DNA of 64,000 nt from SZAS-18 sp038322235. GTDB taxonomy: Bacteria > Verrucomicrobiota > Verrucomicrobiia > Chthoniobacterales > SZAS-18. Below the pieces are notes generated by a model. It saw nothing but the letters and a program-made list of their open reading frames with translations, searched no databases and had not been told where the DNA came from. The position numbers were made by a program, and so were the translations under genes. The stretch is from assembly GCA_038322235.1 (NCBI GenBank), contig JBBQFQ010000017.1, forward strand, positions 22,493-86,492, given 5' to 3'. Below, piece after piece: positions 35,546-46,235 of this stretch (its first letter is position 1; each line of letters opens with the position of its first letter).

Positions 35546-37114
35546 TCACAGCTCGAAGAACGATTTCAGGCGCGAGAGGAAGGTCTCCGTGTACTCGCTC
35601 TCCTTGTCCGCCGCAGTCGTCTCGCCATCCACGCCCCCCCGAGTCGTGATGCCCTCCATCTCGAGTTTCCGTCGCGCGAGCAACTCGGAAAGTTGAGGCA
35701 GCAGCCCGGCCTCGCGGGCGACAATCTCCGCAAACAGCGGCTTCGTGATTTCCAGGACCTCGCAGTCGGACATCGCCTGCACCGTTGCGGTGCGCCGCTC
35801 CCCGGTGAGCAGCGACATCTCGCCGAAGCAGTCGCCCTTCCGCAGCTCCGCCACCTGCGAACGCGTGCCGCCGGAACCCGTGATCAGCACCGCCGCCTGC
35901 CCGCTCGTGATCACGAACATCGAATCGCCCCCGGCCTGCTCCACGATGATCTGCTCGCCGCGCCCGTAGTGATGACTGGCGCAGTTTTCGAGCAGGTATT
36001 CGAGGTCGGCTCCCTCAATGACCCGGAAGATCGGCTGGTTCTGCAGCATCGCCCGAAACTCGGCGTGCCGGTGCCCGTGACGCTCGGTGCTCACCGCCTT
36101 CCGCCGCTCCATTTGCAGAGTGCGGATGGGGAACGGAATCGTGATCCCCTCCCGCCGCAGGGCATACCAGATGTTGGTCCGCACGGCATCCGAGATCTGG
36201 TTGTAGTGATGATGATTCTCGATCCAATACCGCACTTCGTAAACGATCGACGAGTCGCCAAAGCTTTTGAGAAAGACATCGGCAGCCGGCTTGTCGAGCA
36301 CGTCCGACGCCGAGGCGGCGGCATCGCGCAGGATGTCCCGCACCCGGTTGGGCGGGGCGCCATATTCAATGCCGACCTCCAGCCGCTGCCCGTGCGGGCG
36401 GCTGTGCTGGAGGCCGTGGCGCTCGATGCCGGAAAAGTTCGTGATCGTCTCGCTCGTGATCTTCGAGTTCGGGACATCGAGGATGATGTTGTCATTGGTC
36501 CGGAAGCGGCTGGACCGCCAGTTGATCTCCACCACCTGGACGTGCTGGTGCTCGATGAGGATCCAATCGTTCACGTGGAAAGGGCGACTGATGTAAAGCG
36601 TGATGCCGGAGAGAATGTTCCCGAGCACGCTCTGCGCGGCGAAACCGATCGCGACCGCAATGATGCCGGAGCCGGCAATCAAGCCCGGGACCTGCACGTC
36701 GTAGTCGACCTGCAGGACGAGCAACACCGTCGTCACGAAGACCACGAGCGAGACGACCTCGCGGAGAAACTTCGGCATCGGCTGGTGCCGCTTCGTCTCG
36801 AAGAGCCACGGCAGGAGACCGACCGTGAGGAGCGGCAGGAGTGCGTGCACGCCGCAGATGATGGCGATGGCGGCGACTTCCCGCCGACCGCCGAGGGCGG
36901 GCGCCATCAGATCCAGCGCAATGTAGAGTCCGGAGCCCAGCGCCGCGGCCTGATAGCTCAGACCGGGCTGCAGACCGGCGCGACGTTTCAGCGCGCGTCC
37001 GACCGCGAGCAGCAAGAGGTAGAAGACGCAGACGAATCCGACGAAGACCAGGATGCGCTGCCAGGCGAGGAGCTCTTGGAAGCTTTGCTGAACACTTTCG
37101 AGGGTAAGCATCAA
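35546..37114 (-). CDS. MscS-like mechanosensitive channel with C-terminal cyclic-nucleotide-binding domain
   Basis: This 522-residue protein has several N-terminal membrane helices and the MscS pore/beta-domain (IAGSGIIAVAIGFAAQSVLGN, VEINWRSSRFRTNDN, PNSKI) followed by a cNMP-binding domain (FRVIEGADLEYLLENC, GDCFGEMSLLTGERRTATV) and an acidic tail. This is the architecture of bCNG channels, MscS relatives that are gated by cyclic nucleotides and little by tension. The phosphate-binding cassette keeps its Glu, but the usual Arg-Ser/Thr pair reads GERRTA, so cAMP binding is likely. It lies 230 bp downstream of rpoD on the same strand. Confidence 0.93.
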   Translation of the reverse strand: MMLTLESVQQSFQELLAWQRILVFVGFVCVFYLLLLAVGRALKRRAGLQPGLSYQAAALGSGLYIALDLMAPALGGRREVAAIAIICGVHALLPLLTVGLLPWLFETKRHQPMPKFLREVVSLVVFVTTVLLVLQVDYDVQVPGLIAGSGIIAVAIGFAAQSVLGNILSGITLYISRPFHVNDWILIEHQHVQVVEINWRSSRFRTNDNIILDVPNSKITSETITNFSGIERHGLQHSRPHGQRLEVGIEYGAPPNRVRDILRDAAASASDVLDKPAADVFLKSFGDSSIVYEVRYWIENHHHYNQISDAVRTNIWYALRREGITIPFPIRTLQMERRKAVSTERHGHRHAEFRAMLQNQPIFRVIEGADLEYLLENCASHHYGRGEQIIVEQAGGDSMFVITSGQAAVLITGSGGTRSQVAELRKGDCFGEMSLLTGERRTATVQAMSDCEVLEITKPLFAEIVAREAGLLPQLSELLARRKLEMEGITTRGGVDGETTAADKESEYTETFLSRLKSFFEL

Positions 37115-37344
37115 GAGAGGTCTTTCGATGAGGCAGGCGCGCCCTCAACGGAGGAAACGCCCACTCTTTATGGGGCCGACCCGAAACCGGGATCAAGGAA
37201 ATCGCGCGGGGGAATTCGGGCGACACGGTTCCGCCAAACGGACGACCGGACGGGGGGGTGTTGCCCTCACCCGCGGGGCGCGGTCTTGGTCGGATCCGGC
37301 CCAGTCAGCCGGATCGGACCGTCCTCCGGCCTCAGTCCGCCGCC

Positions 37345-39444
<2,100 letters not shown>

Positions 39445-39486
39445 GAAACGAAGCGGCGTGGGATGATCGCTCACGCGTCATCGGGG

Positions 39487-41325
39487 CTAAATGGGGCCGC
39501 GCCGAGATGACCGAAGCTTGCCAATATCCCCAAGCCGTTTTTGCAAATCAAGGACTTCTTCGTGGATCTGACCGATCTCTTCGATGTCGATCTCCGGCGC
39601 CCGGAGCTGGGATTGGAGAGATTCGCGTCGCGCCAGCAGAATCTCGCGCTCGATGTCGAGCCAGCAATCCTCGCGCACGATGACCACCTGCTCCGGCAGC
39701 CGCTCGCCGCGTAACTCCTCGAGCAAGGCCTCCTCTCCCGGGGCGAATGTAGCCAGGACGCCCGCGAGCGAGGCGGCGTCGCCGGGTTCGTACACGGATT
39801 CAAGCAAGCGCGCGAGCAAGGCTCCGCCGGACACCCCCCGCACGTGCTCCCGCCAGCGCGGCTGCGCCAGCATCCACGCGCGGGAATCCGGATCGAGCAG
39901 CGCGAGGACGAGGAGCTGCCGCACGCCCGGGGCCGGCGTTTCCACGGGCGCGGTCTTCTCCGCGAGCTGGATCGCCGCATCCTCCCGGAATCCAGTTGGC
40001 CGCCGCACCCGCGCCACCATTTCGCGGAACCGTTCGGGCGCGAGCCCCAGCCGGGCCGCCACCTTTCCCGCCACCGCATCACGCAGAAAGGTGTCGCTCA
40101 CGAGCCGCACGGTCTCGGCCAACCGACGCGCGTACGCCGTCTTTCCGCCGGGCGTTCCGAGATCAAACATCCCGGCCAGTCGCTCGAGCTGAAAATCAAA
40201 AAAATCCTTCGCCGCCGCGATCCGCTCGCGAAACGCCTCCGCGCCGCGCGACCGAATCATCGAGTCCGGATCCTCCCCCGGCGGCATCGTCGCGACGCGC
40301 ACACTCACATTTGCCTCCAGCAGCGCGGCAAAGGAACGTTCGGCTGCCTGCTGGCCGGCGGCGTCGGCATCAAAACACAGCACTACCTCCTCCGCGCAAC
40401 GCCGCAGGAGCGCCGCCTGCTTCGGGGTGAACGCCGTGCCCTGCGGCGCGGTGACGTTCGTGACGCCGTGCTCGAAGGCGGTGATGAGGTCGAGCTGGCC
40501 CTCGCAGATGATCGCCCGCCCCGCCTCGATGATCGGCCGCCGCGTCCTATGCAGACCGAAGAGCACCGCGCCTTTCGTGAAGATGGGGGTCTCGGGCGAG
40601 TTCACGTACTTTGCGGCCTGCGCCGCGGTCGCGAGGACGCGTCCACTGAAGGCGATGACCTCGCCCTGTTCGTTGCAGATCGGGATCATGAGCCGGTCCC
40701 GGAACCGGTCGTAGCTGCTCCGCTTCCGCCGGCCGTCCTCGCCGTCGTCGTCCGCGGTCGTCACCACCAGCCCGCCCTGGCCGAGCTCGTCCCCGCTGTA
40801 GCCGCGCTCGAGGGCGAAATCGCGGAATTCATTCCACGCATCCGGCGCATATCCCAGCTTCCACCCGGCCGCGATCTCCCGGGTCAGACCGCGCGCCCGC
40901 AGGTAATCCCGCGCCGGCTGCGCGCCCGGGCTTTTCATCAGGTGCCGGTGAAACCATTCCGCCGCTTCGGCGTGCAGGGCGATCAAGCGCTTGCGGAGCG
41001 CATAGGCTCCGTCGCCATCCCCGCCGCGGAGTTCCTCCTCGTCGAGCTGAATGCTGGCCCGATCCGCCAGCCGGCGCACGGCCGAGGGGAAATCGAGATT
41101 CTCGTGCGCCATCACGAACTTGAAGATCGAGCCCCCCACCCCGCAGCCGAAGCATTTGTAGTTCTGGCGCACCGGATCGACGTAGAACGAGGGCGTCTTC
41201 TCCCGATGAAACGGGCAGAGCGCCCGCCACCGCGAGCCCAGCCGCTTCAACTGCACGACCGCGCCGACGACATCCACGATGTCGTTCGCCGCCGCCACGC
41301 GTTCGATGGTGCCCTGGGGAATCAA
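39487..41325 (-). CDS. dnaG: DNA primase
   Basis: From TTG 41325 the protein is 612 residues and starts IPQGTIERVAAANDIVDVVG, exactly where DnaG normally begins. The zinc finger CPFHREKTPSFYV...CFGCG is in place, followed by the TOPRIM segment (ICEGQLDLITAFEHG, CFDADAAGQQAA) and a C-terminal DnaB-interacting helical region. An upstream start at 41496 would prepend about 57 residues read from heptanucleotide repeats and is rejected. Primase makes the RNA primers for replication. It lies upstream of rpoD with a 42-bp gap. Confidence 0.93.
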   Translation of the reverse strand: MIPQGTIERVAAANDIVDVVGAVVQLKRLGSRWRALCPFHREKTPSFYVDPVRQNYKCFGCGVGGSIFKFVMAHENLDFPSAVRRLADRASIQLDEEELRGGDGDGAYALRKRLIALHAEAAEWFHRHLMKSPGAQPARDYLRARGLTREIAAGWKLGYAPDAWNEFRDFALERGYSGDELGQGGLVVTTADDDGEDGRRKRSSYDRFRDRLMIPICNEQGEVIAFSGRVLATAAQAAKYVNSPETPIFTKGAVLFGLHRTRRPIIEAGRAIICEGQLDLITAFEHGVTNVTAPQGTAFTPKQAALLRRCAEEVVLCFDADAAGQQAAERSFAALLEANVSVRVATMPPGEDPDSMIRSRGAEAFRERIAAAKDFFDFQLERLAGMFDLGTPGGKTAYARRLAETVRLVSDTFLRDAVAGKVAARLGLAPERFREMVARVRRPTGFREDAAIQLAEKTAPVETPAPGVRQLLVLALLDPDSRAWMLAQPRWREHVRGVSGGALLARLLESVYEPGDAASLAGVLATFAPGEEALLEELRGERLPEQVVIVREDCWLDIEREILLARRESLQSQLRAPEIDIEEIGQIHEEVLDLQKRLGDIGKLRSSRRGPI

Positions 41326-41336
41326 GGGAAGGGGCG

Positions 41337-41493
41337 GAACGTTGAACGTTGAACGTTGAACGTTGAACGTTGAACGTTGAATGTCGAACTTCGAAGGGGG
41401 GTCGGGGATCTGAACATCGAACGTTGAACTTCGAACTTCGAAGGGGCGGAGCCGGGGAGCGGAACATCGAACGTTGAACTTCGAACGTCGAGG
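41337..41493. repeat. heptanucleotide repeat array (GAACGTT)
   Basis: Six perfect tandem copies of GAACGTT run from 41337 to 41378, followed by variants GAATGTC and GAACTTC. Two further short clusters begin near 41412 and 41461 (GAACATC, GAACGTT, GAACTTC). The seven-nt period reads as FNVQRST-type heptapeptides into the dnaG frame. Confidence 0.9.
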
Positions 41494-41640
41494 CATCTTC
41501 CCAAGCGATAACGGACCGCGTTTTCACCCCGCCTGTCCGCCATCGTTCAGATCGCTGCGCCCCAGAATCGATCTGGCCGAACGCGGCAGCGAGTGTCTGC
41601 CGCGCATCGACGTCCCAATCACCCACAACTTGTCTCCCCC

Positions 41641-41730
41641 TTCGAAGTTCGACGTTCAACGTTCGATGTTCGATGTTCGATGTTCCCAGGGGTTCGATGT
41701 TCGATGTTCCTGGGGGTTCGAAGTTCGAAG
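41641..41730. repeat. heptanucleotide repeat array (TTCGATG), opposite orientation
   Basis: Tandem TTCGAAG, TTCGACG, TTCAACG and TTCGATG units form three clusters separated by a TTCCNNGGGG spacer. They are the reverse complement type of the array at 41337-41493, so the two form an inverted pair in the divergent dnaG/LptF-type intergenic region. The 41326-41770 gap otherwise shows nothing I can name. Confidence 0.85.
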
Positions 41731-41770
41731 TCCTTGTCCCGCGCCGTCCCCGGCCGTACGCTTTGGCCGC

Positions 41771-42880
41771 ATGTTTCGCATCATCGACCGCTATCTCCTC
41801 CGCGAGTTGCTCGTGGCGGCGCTCTGGGCGGTGGCGGTGCTGACGTTTGTCCTCGTCCTCGGCAACGTCTTCAAGCAGGTCTTCGCGCTGCTCGTCAGCA
41901 ATAATCTGCCGTTCAGCTACATCCTCGCGTTCATCGCGTATCTCCTCCCGTTCTCACTCACGTTCACGGTGCCGTGGGGATTCCTCACTGCCATCCTGCT
42001 CGTGTTCGGAAAATGGTCGGCCTCCAACGAACTCACCGCCTTGCGCGTGAACGGGGTCCCCATCACTCGCATCACCGCGCCGGTGGTCATCCTTTCGGCG
42101 CTGCTCTCGGTGATCTGCCTCTGGATCAATCTCCAGGTCGCCCCGCGGGCCCAGGAGAATATCCGCAACCAGTTTTACCTCCTCGCGACGACCGACCCGA
42201 TCGCGCTTTTCAACAGCGACCAGATTATCACCGAGTTTCCGAACCGGAAGATCTATGTCGGCCGGAAGATCGGCGACCGGCTCGAAAACATCCACGTCTA
42301 CGAGCTCAACAAGAACGCCGAGGTCCTGCGCGTGGTTTATGCCGCCACCGGCAGCCTCGAGGTCGATCTCGAGCGGAGGCAGCTCCTCATGAAGCTCACG
42401 GGCACGCGCTTCGAGCAGCGCGACGAAACGGATCCGACCGACATCACCAAGATCCGGGATGGCATCACGATGCAGGAGTTCGTCTTCCCCATCTCGCTGG
42501 AGGAGCTGTACAACAAGCGGATGGCACGACGCGGCCTGAACATCCAGACGGCGCCGGAGTTGTTTGAAAATCTGAAATCGGGCGCGCCGGAGAATCGCAG
42601 CGCGACCCTCACCGAGGTGAACCGCCGCTTCTCCTTCTCGCTCGCGTGCCTCACTTTCTGTCTGGTCGGCATTCCTCTGGGCGTCACCGCGCAGCGGAAG
42701 GAGACGAGCGCGGGTTTTGGGATCAGCCTCGTCGTCGCGTTCCTGTACTTTTTCCTGATCATCGTCGCCAACCTGTTCCGCGATAAACCGAAGTTTCATC
42801 CCGAGCTGCTGATGTGGCTCCCGAACGTCATCTTCATCGCCCTCGGCATCTGGCTCTTCCTGCGGATGGCGCGGAGGTGA
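41771..42880 (+). CDS. LptF/LptG family lipopolysaccharide export permease
   Basis: This 369-residue permease has an N-terminal FRIIDRYLLRELLVA, as in LptF/LptG, then membrane helices, a large periplasmic beta-jellyroll domain (about residues 100-270, IITEFPNRKIYVGRKIG), and three C-terminal helices including the RRFSFSLACLTFCLVGIPLGV motif. LptB2FG takes lipopolysaccharide from the inner membrane to the Lpt bridge. No partner permease is adjacent, so the F versus G assignment is open. ATG 41771 is chosen as the start of the conserved region; the frame is open upstream through repeat DNA. Confidence 0.93.
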   Translation: MFRIIDRYLLRELLVAALWAVAVLTFVLVLGNVFKQVFALLVSNNLPFSYILAFIAYLLPFSLTFTVPWGFLTAILLVFGKWSASNELTALRVNGVPITRITAPVVILSALLSVICLWINLQVAPRAQENIRNQFYLLATTDPIALFNSDQIITEFPNRKIYVGRKIGDRLENIHVYELNKNAEVLRVVYAATGSLEVDLERRQLLMKLTGTRFEQRDETDPTDITKIRDGITMQEFVFPISLEELYNKRMARRGLNIQTAPELFENLKSGAPENRSATLTEVNRRFSFSLACLTFCLVGIPLGVTAQRKETSAGFGISLVVAFLYFFLIIVANLFRDKPKFHPELLMWLPNVIFIALGIWLFLRMARR

Positions 42881-43138
42881 CGAGAAGGAGGAGCGCGGCA
42901 AGACCGGTCCTCGAGCTTGGAGCGATCAACGCGGCTAGCCTCGCGGGACCGGCGCCTCGGGAACCTCGCCAACGCCGATGCGCGTGGCGGGGCGGTGCCG
43001 CCAAGACGAGACGAAGTGGGCGAGCGTGGGAAATGTCCGCAGGTTCGTCGCGACTTCGTTCAGGAAAGCCGAGCGCGAAAGCGATCCGGCACCGGTTGAA
43101 TCGTACGCCGGGAAAATCGCGGGAAGCGGAGAATCCGC

Positions 43139-43951
43139 TCAAGCCCGCGCGGCCAACCCCTCGAGAAACCCCTTGATCGCGGCATTCACCGCGGCCGGTT
43201 CTTCGAGGCTCGAGGTATGCCCGGCTCCGGGAATCACCACCAGCTTCGAGCCGGCGATTCCGGCGTGGAGCCGGTCGGATTTTGCCGGCACGGTCGCGAC
43301 ATCCTGATCGCCCACGATGATGAGCGTTGGGACATCGATCCGTTCCAGTTCGTCCGCGACGCCCGCGCGGTCGATCACGCCGTTCACCGCCCGACTGATC
43401 CCGATTCGGTGATTCCGCACCATCCGTCGACGGCATTCTTCGCGAAACGTCGCGCGGCTCGGATCGGCGAGGAATTTGGTCCCAAACATGATCTTCATGA
43501 CCGGCCCCGCCACCAGCGCGAGACTGAGCCAGCGCGCGACAAAATTCAGCCGCCGATATTTTCCCACGTTCTTGAGGGGTTCGGGGTCGGCCGTGGTCTC
43601 GAGCAGGATGAGCGAGCGGAGCAGTTCCGGTCGCCGGCTGGCGAGGCGCATCCCGATGAATCCCCCCATGGAAAGCCCGGCGAAATGGGACGGCGCCGCG
43701 CCGAGTTTTTCAATGAGGCCTGCCGCATCGAGACTCAGCGAATCCATGTCGTAGCCGCCAGCGGTCACCTCGCTTTGCCCCTGCCCGCGGAAATCGAAGG
43801 TGATGACCCGGTAGCGTTCCCGGAGGGCCGCCACCTGGGGCCCAAACATCCAGCCGCTCCAGAGCAGCCCATGCGCGAAGACGATCGTCTCCGGCCCGGA
43901 CCCCGCTTCTTCATAATGGAGGCGTGCCCCGTTGACCTCGATCTGCGGCAT
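43139..43951 (-). CDS. alpha/beta-fold hydrolase
   Basis: This 270-residue alpha/beta hydrolase has the oxyanion motif VFAHGLLWSGWMF, the nucleophile elbow GLSMGGF (GxSxG), the acid in IVGDQDVATV and the His in IPGAGHTSSLE, all in the usual order. It resembles 3-oxoadipate enol-lactonase and related esterases, but pathway partners are absent. ATG 43951 begins with the first conserved strand. The 258-bp gap before it (42881-43138) shows nothing I can name. Confidence 0.88.
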   Translation of the reverse strand: MPQIEVNGARLHYEEAGSGPETIVFAHGLLWSGWMFGPQVAALRERYRVITFDFRGQGQSEVTAGGYDMDSLSLDAAGLIEKLGAAPSHFAGLSMGGFIGMRLASRRPELLRSLILLETTADPEPLKNVGKYRRLNFVARWLSLALVAGPVMKIMFGTKFLADPSRATFREECRRRMVRNHRIGISRAVNGVIDRAGVADELERIDVPTLIIVGDQDVATVPAKSDRLHAGIAGSKLVVIPGAGHTSSLEEPAAVNAAIKGFLEGLAARA

Positions 43952-44067
43952 GGACGTCATTCTGACAGGAAAGCAGCGGCCTCCAATGGCGAAGAATTTA
44001 CGCGCGGACGGCGCGGCGGAGCGCACTGGCCAGCCTCCCAATCACCCGCTACGATCGCCTCCAAGCC

Positions 44068-44301
44068 ATGAATGACCTCGTCTTGCCCACGGCAACGGAT
44101 TTTCCGCCTGGGACCGCCTTGGTGATCAAGGAATGGGACGTTCCGCTGGTTCATCTGCCCGATAACACCTGGATGAATTGGTACGGCGGCAAACCACGCC
44201 CCTATGATGCGAGCAGCCTCCGCGTCGACAACAACTGCCCGGCAGAATCATTCGAAGAGTGGCTGGCGATCGTGCGAGACTCATTGCCAAAGGTCGACTG
44301 A
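44068..44301 (+). CDS. small hypothetical protein
   Basis: This 77-residue soluble protein contains GTALVIKEWDVPLVHLPD and SFEEWLAIVRDSLP. No signal or membrane segment and no family recognised. It lies 45 bp upstream of the TPR gene on the same strand and may share its transcript. Confidence 0.6.
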   Translation: MNDLVLPTATDFPPGTALVIKEWDVPLVHLPDNTWMNWYGGKPRPYDASSLRVDNNCPAESFEEWLAIVRDSLPKVD

Positions 44302-44346
44302 CCGGTGCTCTGCCGCGCCCAATCAAAGGCCCGCCGCCGCCCGGAA

Positions 44347-45933
44347 ATGGATCCGAAATTCAAAGCAGCAATTTTCGTGGTCCTGCTCGGAAGTCTCGGA
44401 ATCGGCGCCATTGCCCTGACCAGATTCTTCCGCGGTTCGGCGGGAGAATTCCTCGCGAGCGGCGACGAGAGGGTGGTCGGTGGCGACTTTGACGGGGCCA
44501 TCGCAGACTATGATCGAGCGATCCGTCTGGATCCAAAATCGGCCGCCGCCTATTGCCGCCGGGGCGTCACGAAGGGATTTGCGGGTGCCTGGACCGAGGC
44601 GATTTCAGATTTTGATCGAGCCCTCCGGCTCGAGCCCGGAAATGCGCTCGCTCTCAGCCGCCGAGCGAATGCCAAGAGGGAAACCGGGGATCTGACGGGC
44701 GCCTCCGCCGATTACCAGATCGCCCTCGAACTCGACCCCACGGACCCCGTCGCCTTCCGGGGTCGGGGCGATTTGTTCAAGGCGAAGGGGGACTTCGCCT
44801 CCGCCCTCGCGGACTACACGAAGGCGATCGACCTCGATCCCACGGCCGCCGAGACGTTCGCGCGAAGGGGAATCGCCCGAATCCGGCTGAATGATCTCGC
44901 GGGAGCGATCGAAGATTACACCCGCGCCATCGCTTTGGATTCGGAGGACGCCTATTCCTTTTACAACCGCGGAAATGCGAAGCGGCGGACCGGTGATTTC
45001 GACGGCGCGATCCAGGACTACACCCGCGCAATCGAACTCGAGCCCACGAATCCCGCGTTCTTCAACAATCGCGGTCTCGCCAGAAAAGGCGGCGGAGATC
45101 CCACCGCGGCCATCGCGGATTATGATGGTGCGCTCGCGATCGATGCGAAATACCGGTCCGCCTACCTGAATCGGGGCTTGGCGCGCGCAGCGCGGCACGA
45201 TCTCGAAGGAACTCTTCGGGACCTCGATCGGGCCATCCAGCTCGATCCGGCAGACGCCACCGCCTTTCGCGACCGCGGATTCGTAAAGGAGGAGATGGAC
45301 GATCTGGAGGGCGCCCTCGGGGACTACGGTCGAGCCATCGAACTCGATCCCACCAGCGGGGAGGCGTGGACCGACCGGGCGGTCGCAAGGAGACGCTCGG
45401 GTGACTGGGAAGGAGCCCTGACCGACTTCAATCGCGCCGCGGAACTCAAGCCGCAGGACGCCGCCATCTACGAGGTCCGGGGGAATACCAACGCGTGCCT
45501 GCGGCGATGGGCGGAGGCGCTGGCGGACTATCGCCGCTTCTGCGCGCTGTCCCGGAGCGAGCAGGACTACACCCGTTTGCACATCTGGCTGATCCGATCA
45601 CGCCAGGGCGAAGCCGCGGAAGCGACGGCCGAGTTCTCCGGCTACCTTGAGCAGCGAGCGCAAGATGCCGACGAATGGTTCCCTCTCCTGGCGGGCTACG
45701 CGCTCGGCCGGGTGCCGAAGGCAGAGTTGCTCGCCACCGCGACTTCCGCAGACAACGCGGACCAACCCGGGCGGCGCTGCGAGGCGTGGTATTTCGTCGG
45801 ACTAAAACAGATCTTCGCGGGCGACTTGGAAAGCGCGCGCGCTTCCCTGCGAGAATGCCTCGCGACCGGAGCAAGGAATGAAGTGCAGTTTCAGCTCGCG
45901 GAGTCCGAGTTGAAGGCGCTCGGCGCAGATTAG
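44347..45933 (+). CDS. membrane-anchored TPR repeat protein
   Basis: This 528-residue protein has an N-terminal membrane anchor (AAIFVVLLGSLGIGAIALTRF, about residues 7-28), then about eleven tetratricopeptide repeats of exactly 34 residues (pattern GDFDGAIADYDRAIRLDP...AYxxRGxAK). The near-invariant GAIxDYxRAIxLDP core suggests repeat expansion by duplication. The C-terminal 130 residues are helical (FVGLKQIFAGDLESARASL) and degenerate. TPR proteins are scaffolds; the partner is unknown. Confidence 0.9.
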   Translation: MDPKFKAAIFVVLLGSLGIGAIALTRFFRGSAGEFLASGDERVVGGDFDGAIADYDRAIRLDPKSAAAYCRRGVTKGFAGAWTEAISDFDRALRLEPGNALALSRRANAKRETGDLTGASADYQIALELDPTDPVAFRGRGDLFKAKGDFASALADYTKAIDLDPTAAETFARRGIARIRLNDLAGAIEDYTRAIALDSEDAYSFYNRGNAKRRTGDFDGAIQDYTRAIELEPTNPAFFNNRGLARKGGGDPTAAIADYDGALAIDAKYRSAYLNRGLARAARHDLEGTLRDLDRAIQLDPADATAFRDRGFVKEEMDDLEGALGDYGRAIELDPTSGEAWTDRAVARRRSGDWEGALTDFNRAAELKPQDAAIYEVRGNTNACLRRWAEALADYRRFCALSRSEQDYTRLHIWLIRSRQGEAAEATAEFSGYLEQRAQDADEWFPLLAGYALGRVPKAELLATATSADNADQPGRRCEAWYFVGLKQIFAGDLESARASLRECLATGARNEVQFQLAESELKALGAD

Positions 45934-46235
45934 GCGCTCGCGCTCGCGCTCGGGATCGTTCCCTTCCAAGATGACTCGGTGGCGGGCCCGCGAAGCGAGT
46001 CGGCCCGCGATGAGTCGTTCGCGGCAGAGCGTGAAATCGTCCTGCGCGACGACGGGATCACGACGTTTCCCCGAGTCGAGCCGCCGCGCGCGGAGACCCG
46101 AGGCTGTGGACATCGACCGAAAATTTCCGCAGCGCTCCGCTCGCGTTTGCGGAGCGGGCGGCGCCGGATCGTCCGCTGCAGCAGGCTGCAGTCTCCGAGC
46201 TCTCGGCCCGAGAAGCCCTGCGTTGACCTCCACCG
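45934..46235. other. intergenic region between converging genes
   Basis: These 302 bp separate the TPR and PEP-CTERM genes, which converge. GC-rich short inverted repeats, such as the pair CCGCTC and GAGCGG near 46137-46157, could terminate transcription, but no T-run follows. No gene is seen. Confidence 0.4.

Noticed and set aside
41326..41496. N-terminal extension of DnaG
   Set aside because: It would be encoded by the heptanucleotide repeats and precedes the canonical DnaG start IPQGTIERV.
41337..41730. CRISPR array or origin of replication
   Set aside because: A seven-nt tandem period without spacers excludes CRISPR; there are no DnaA-box clusters and no dnaA/dnaN nearby to support an origin.
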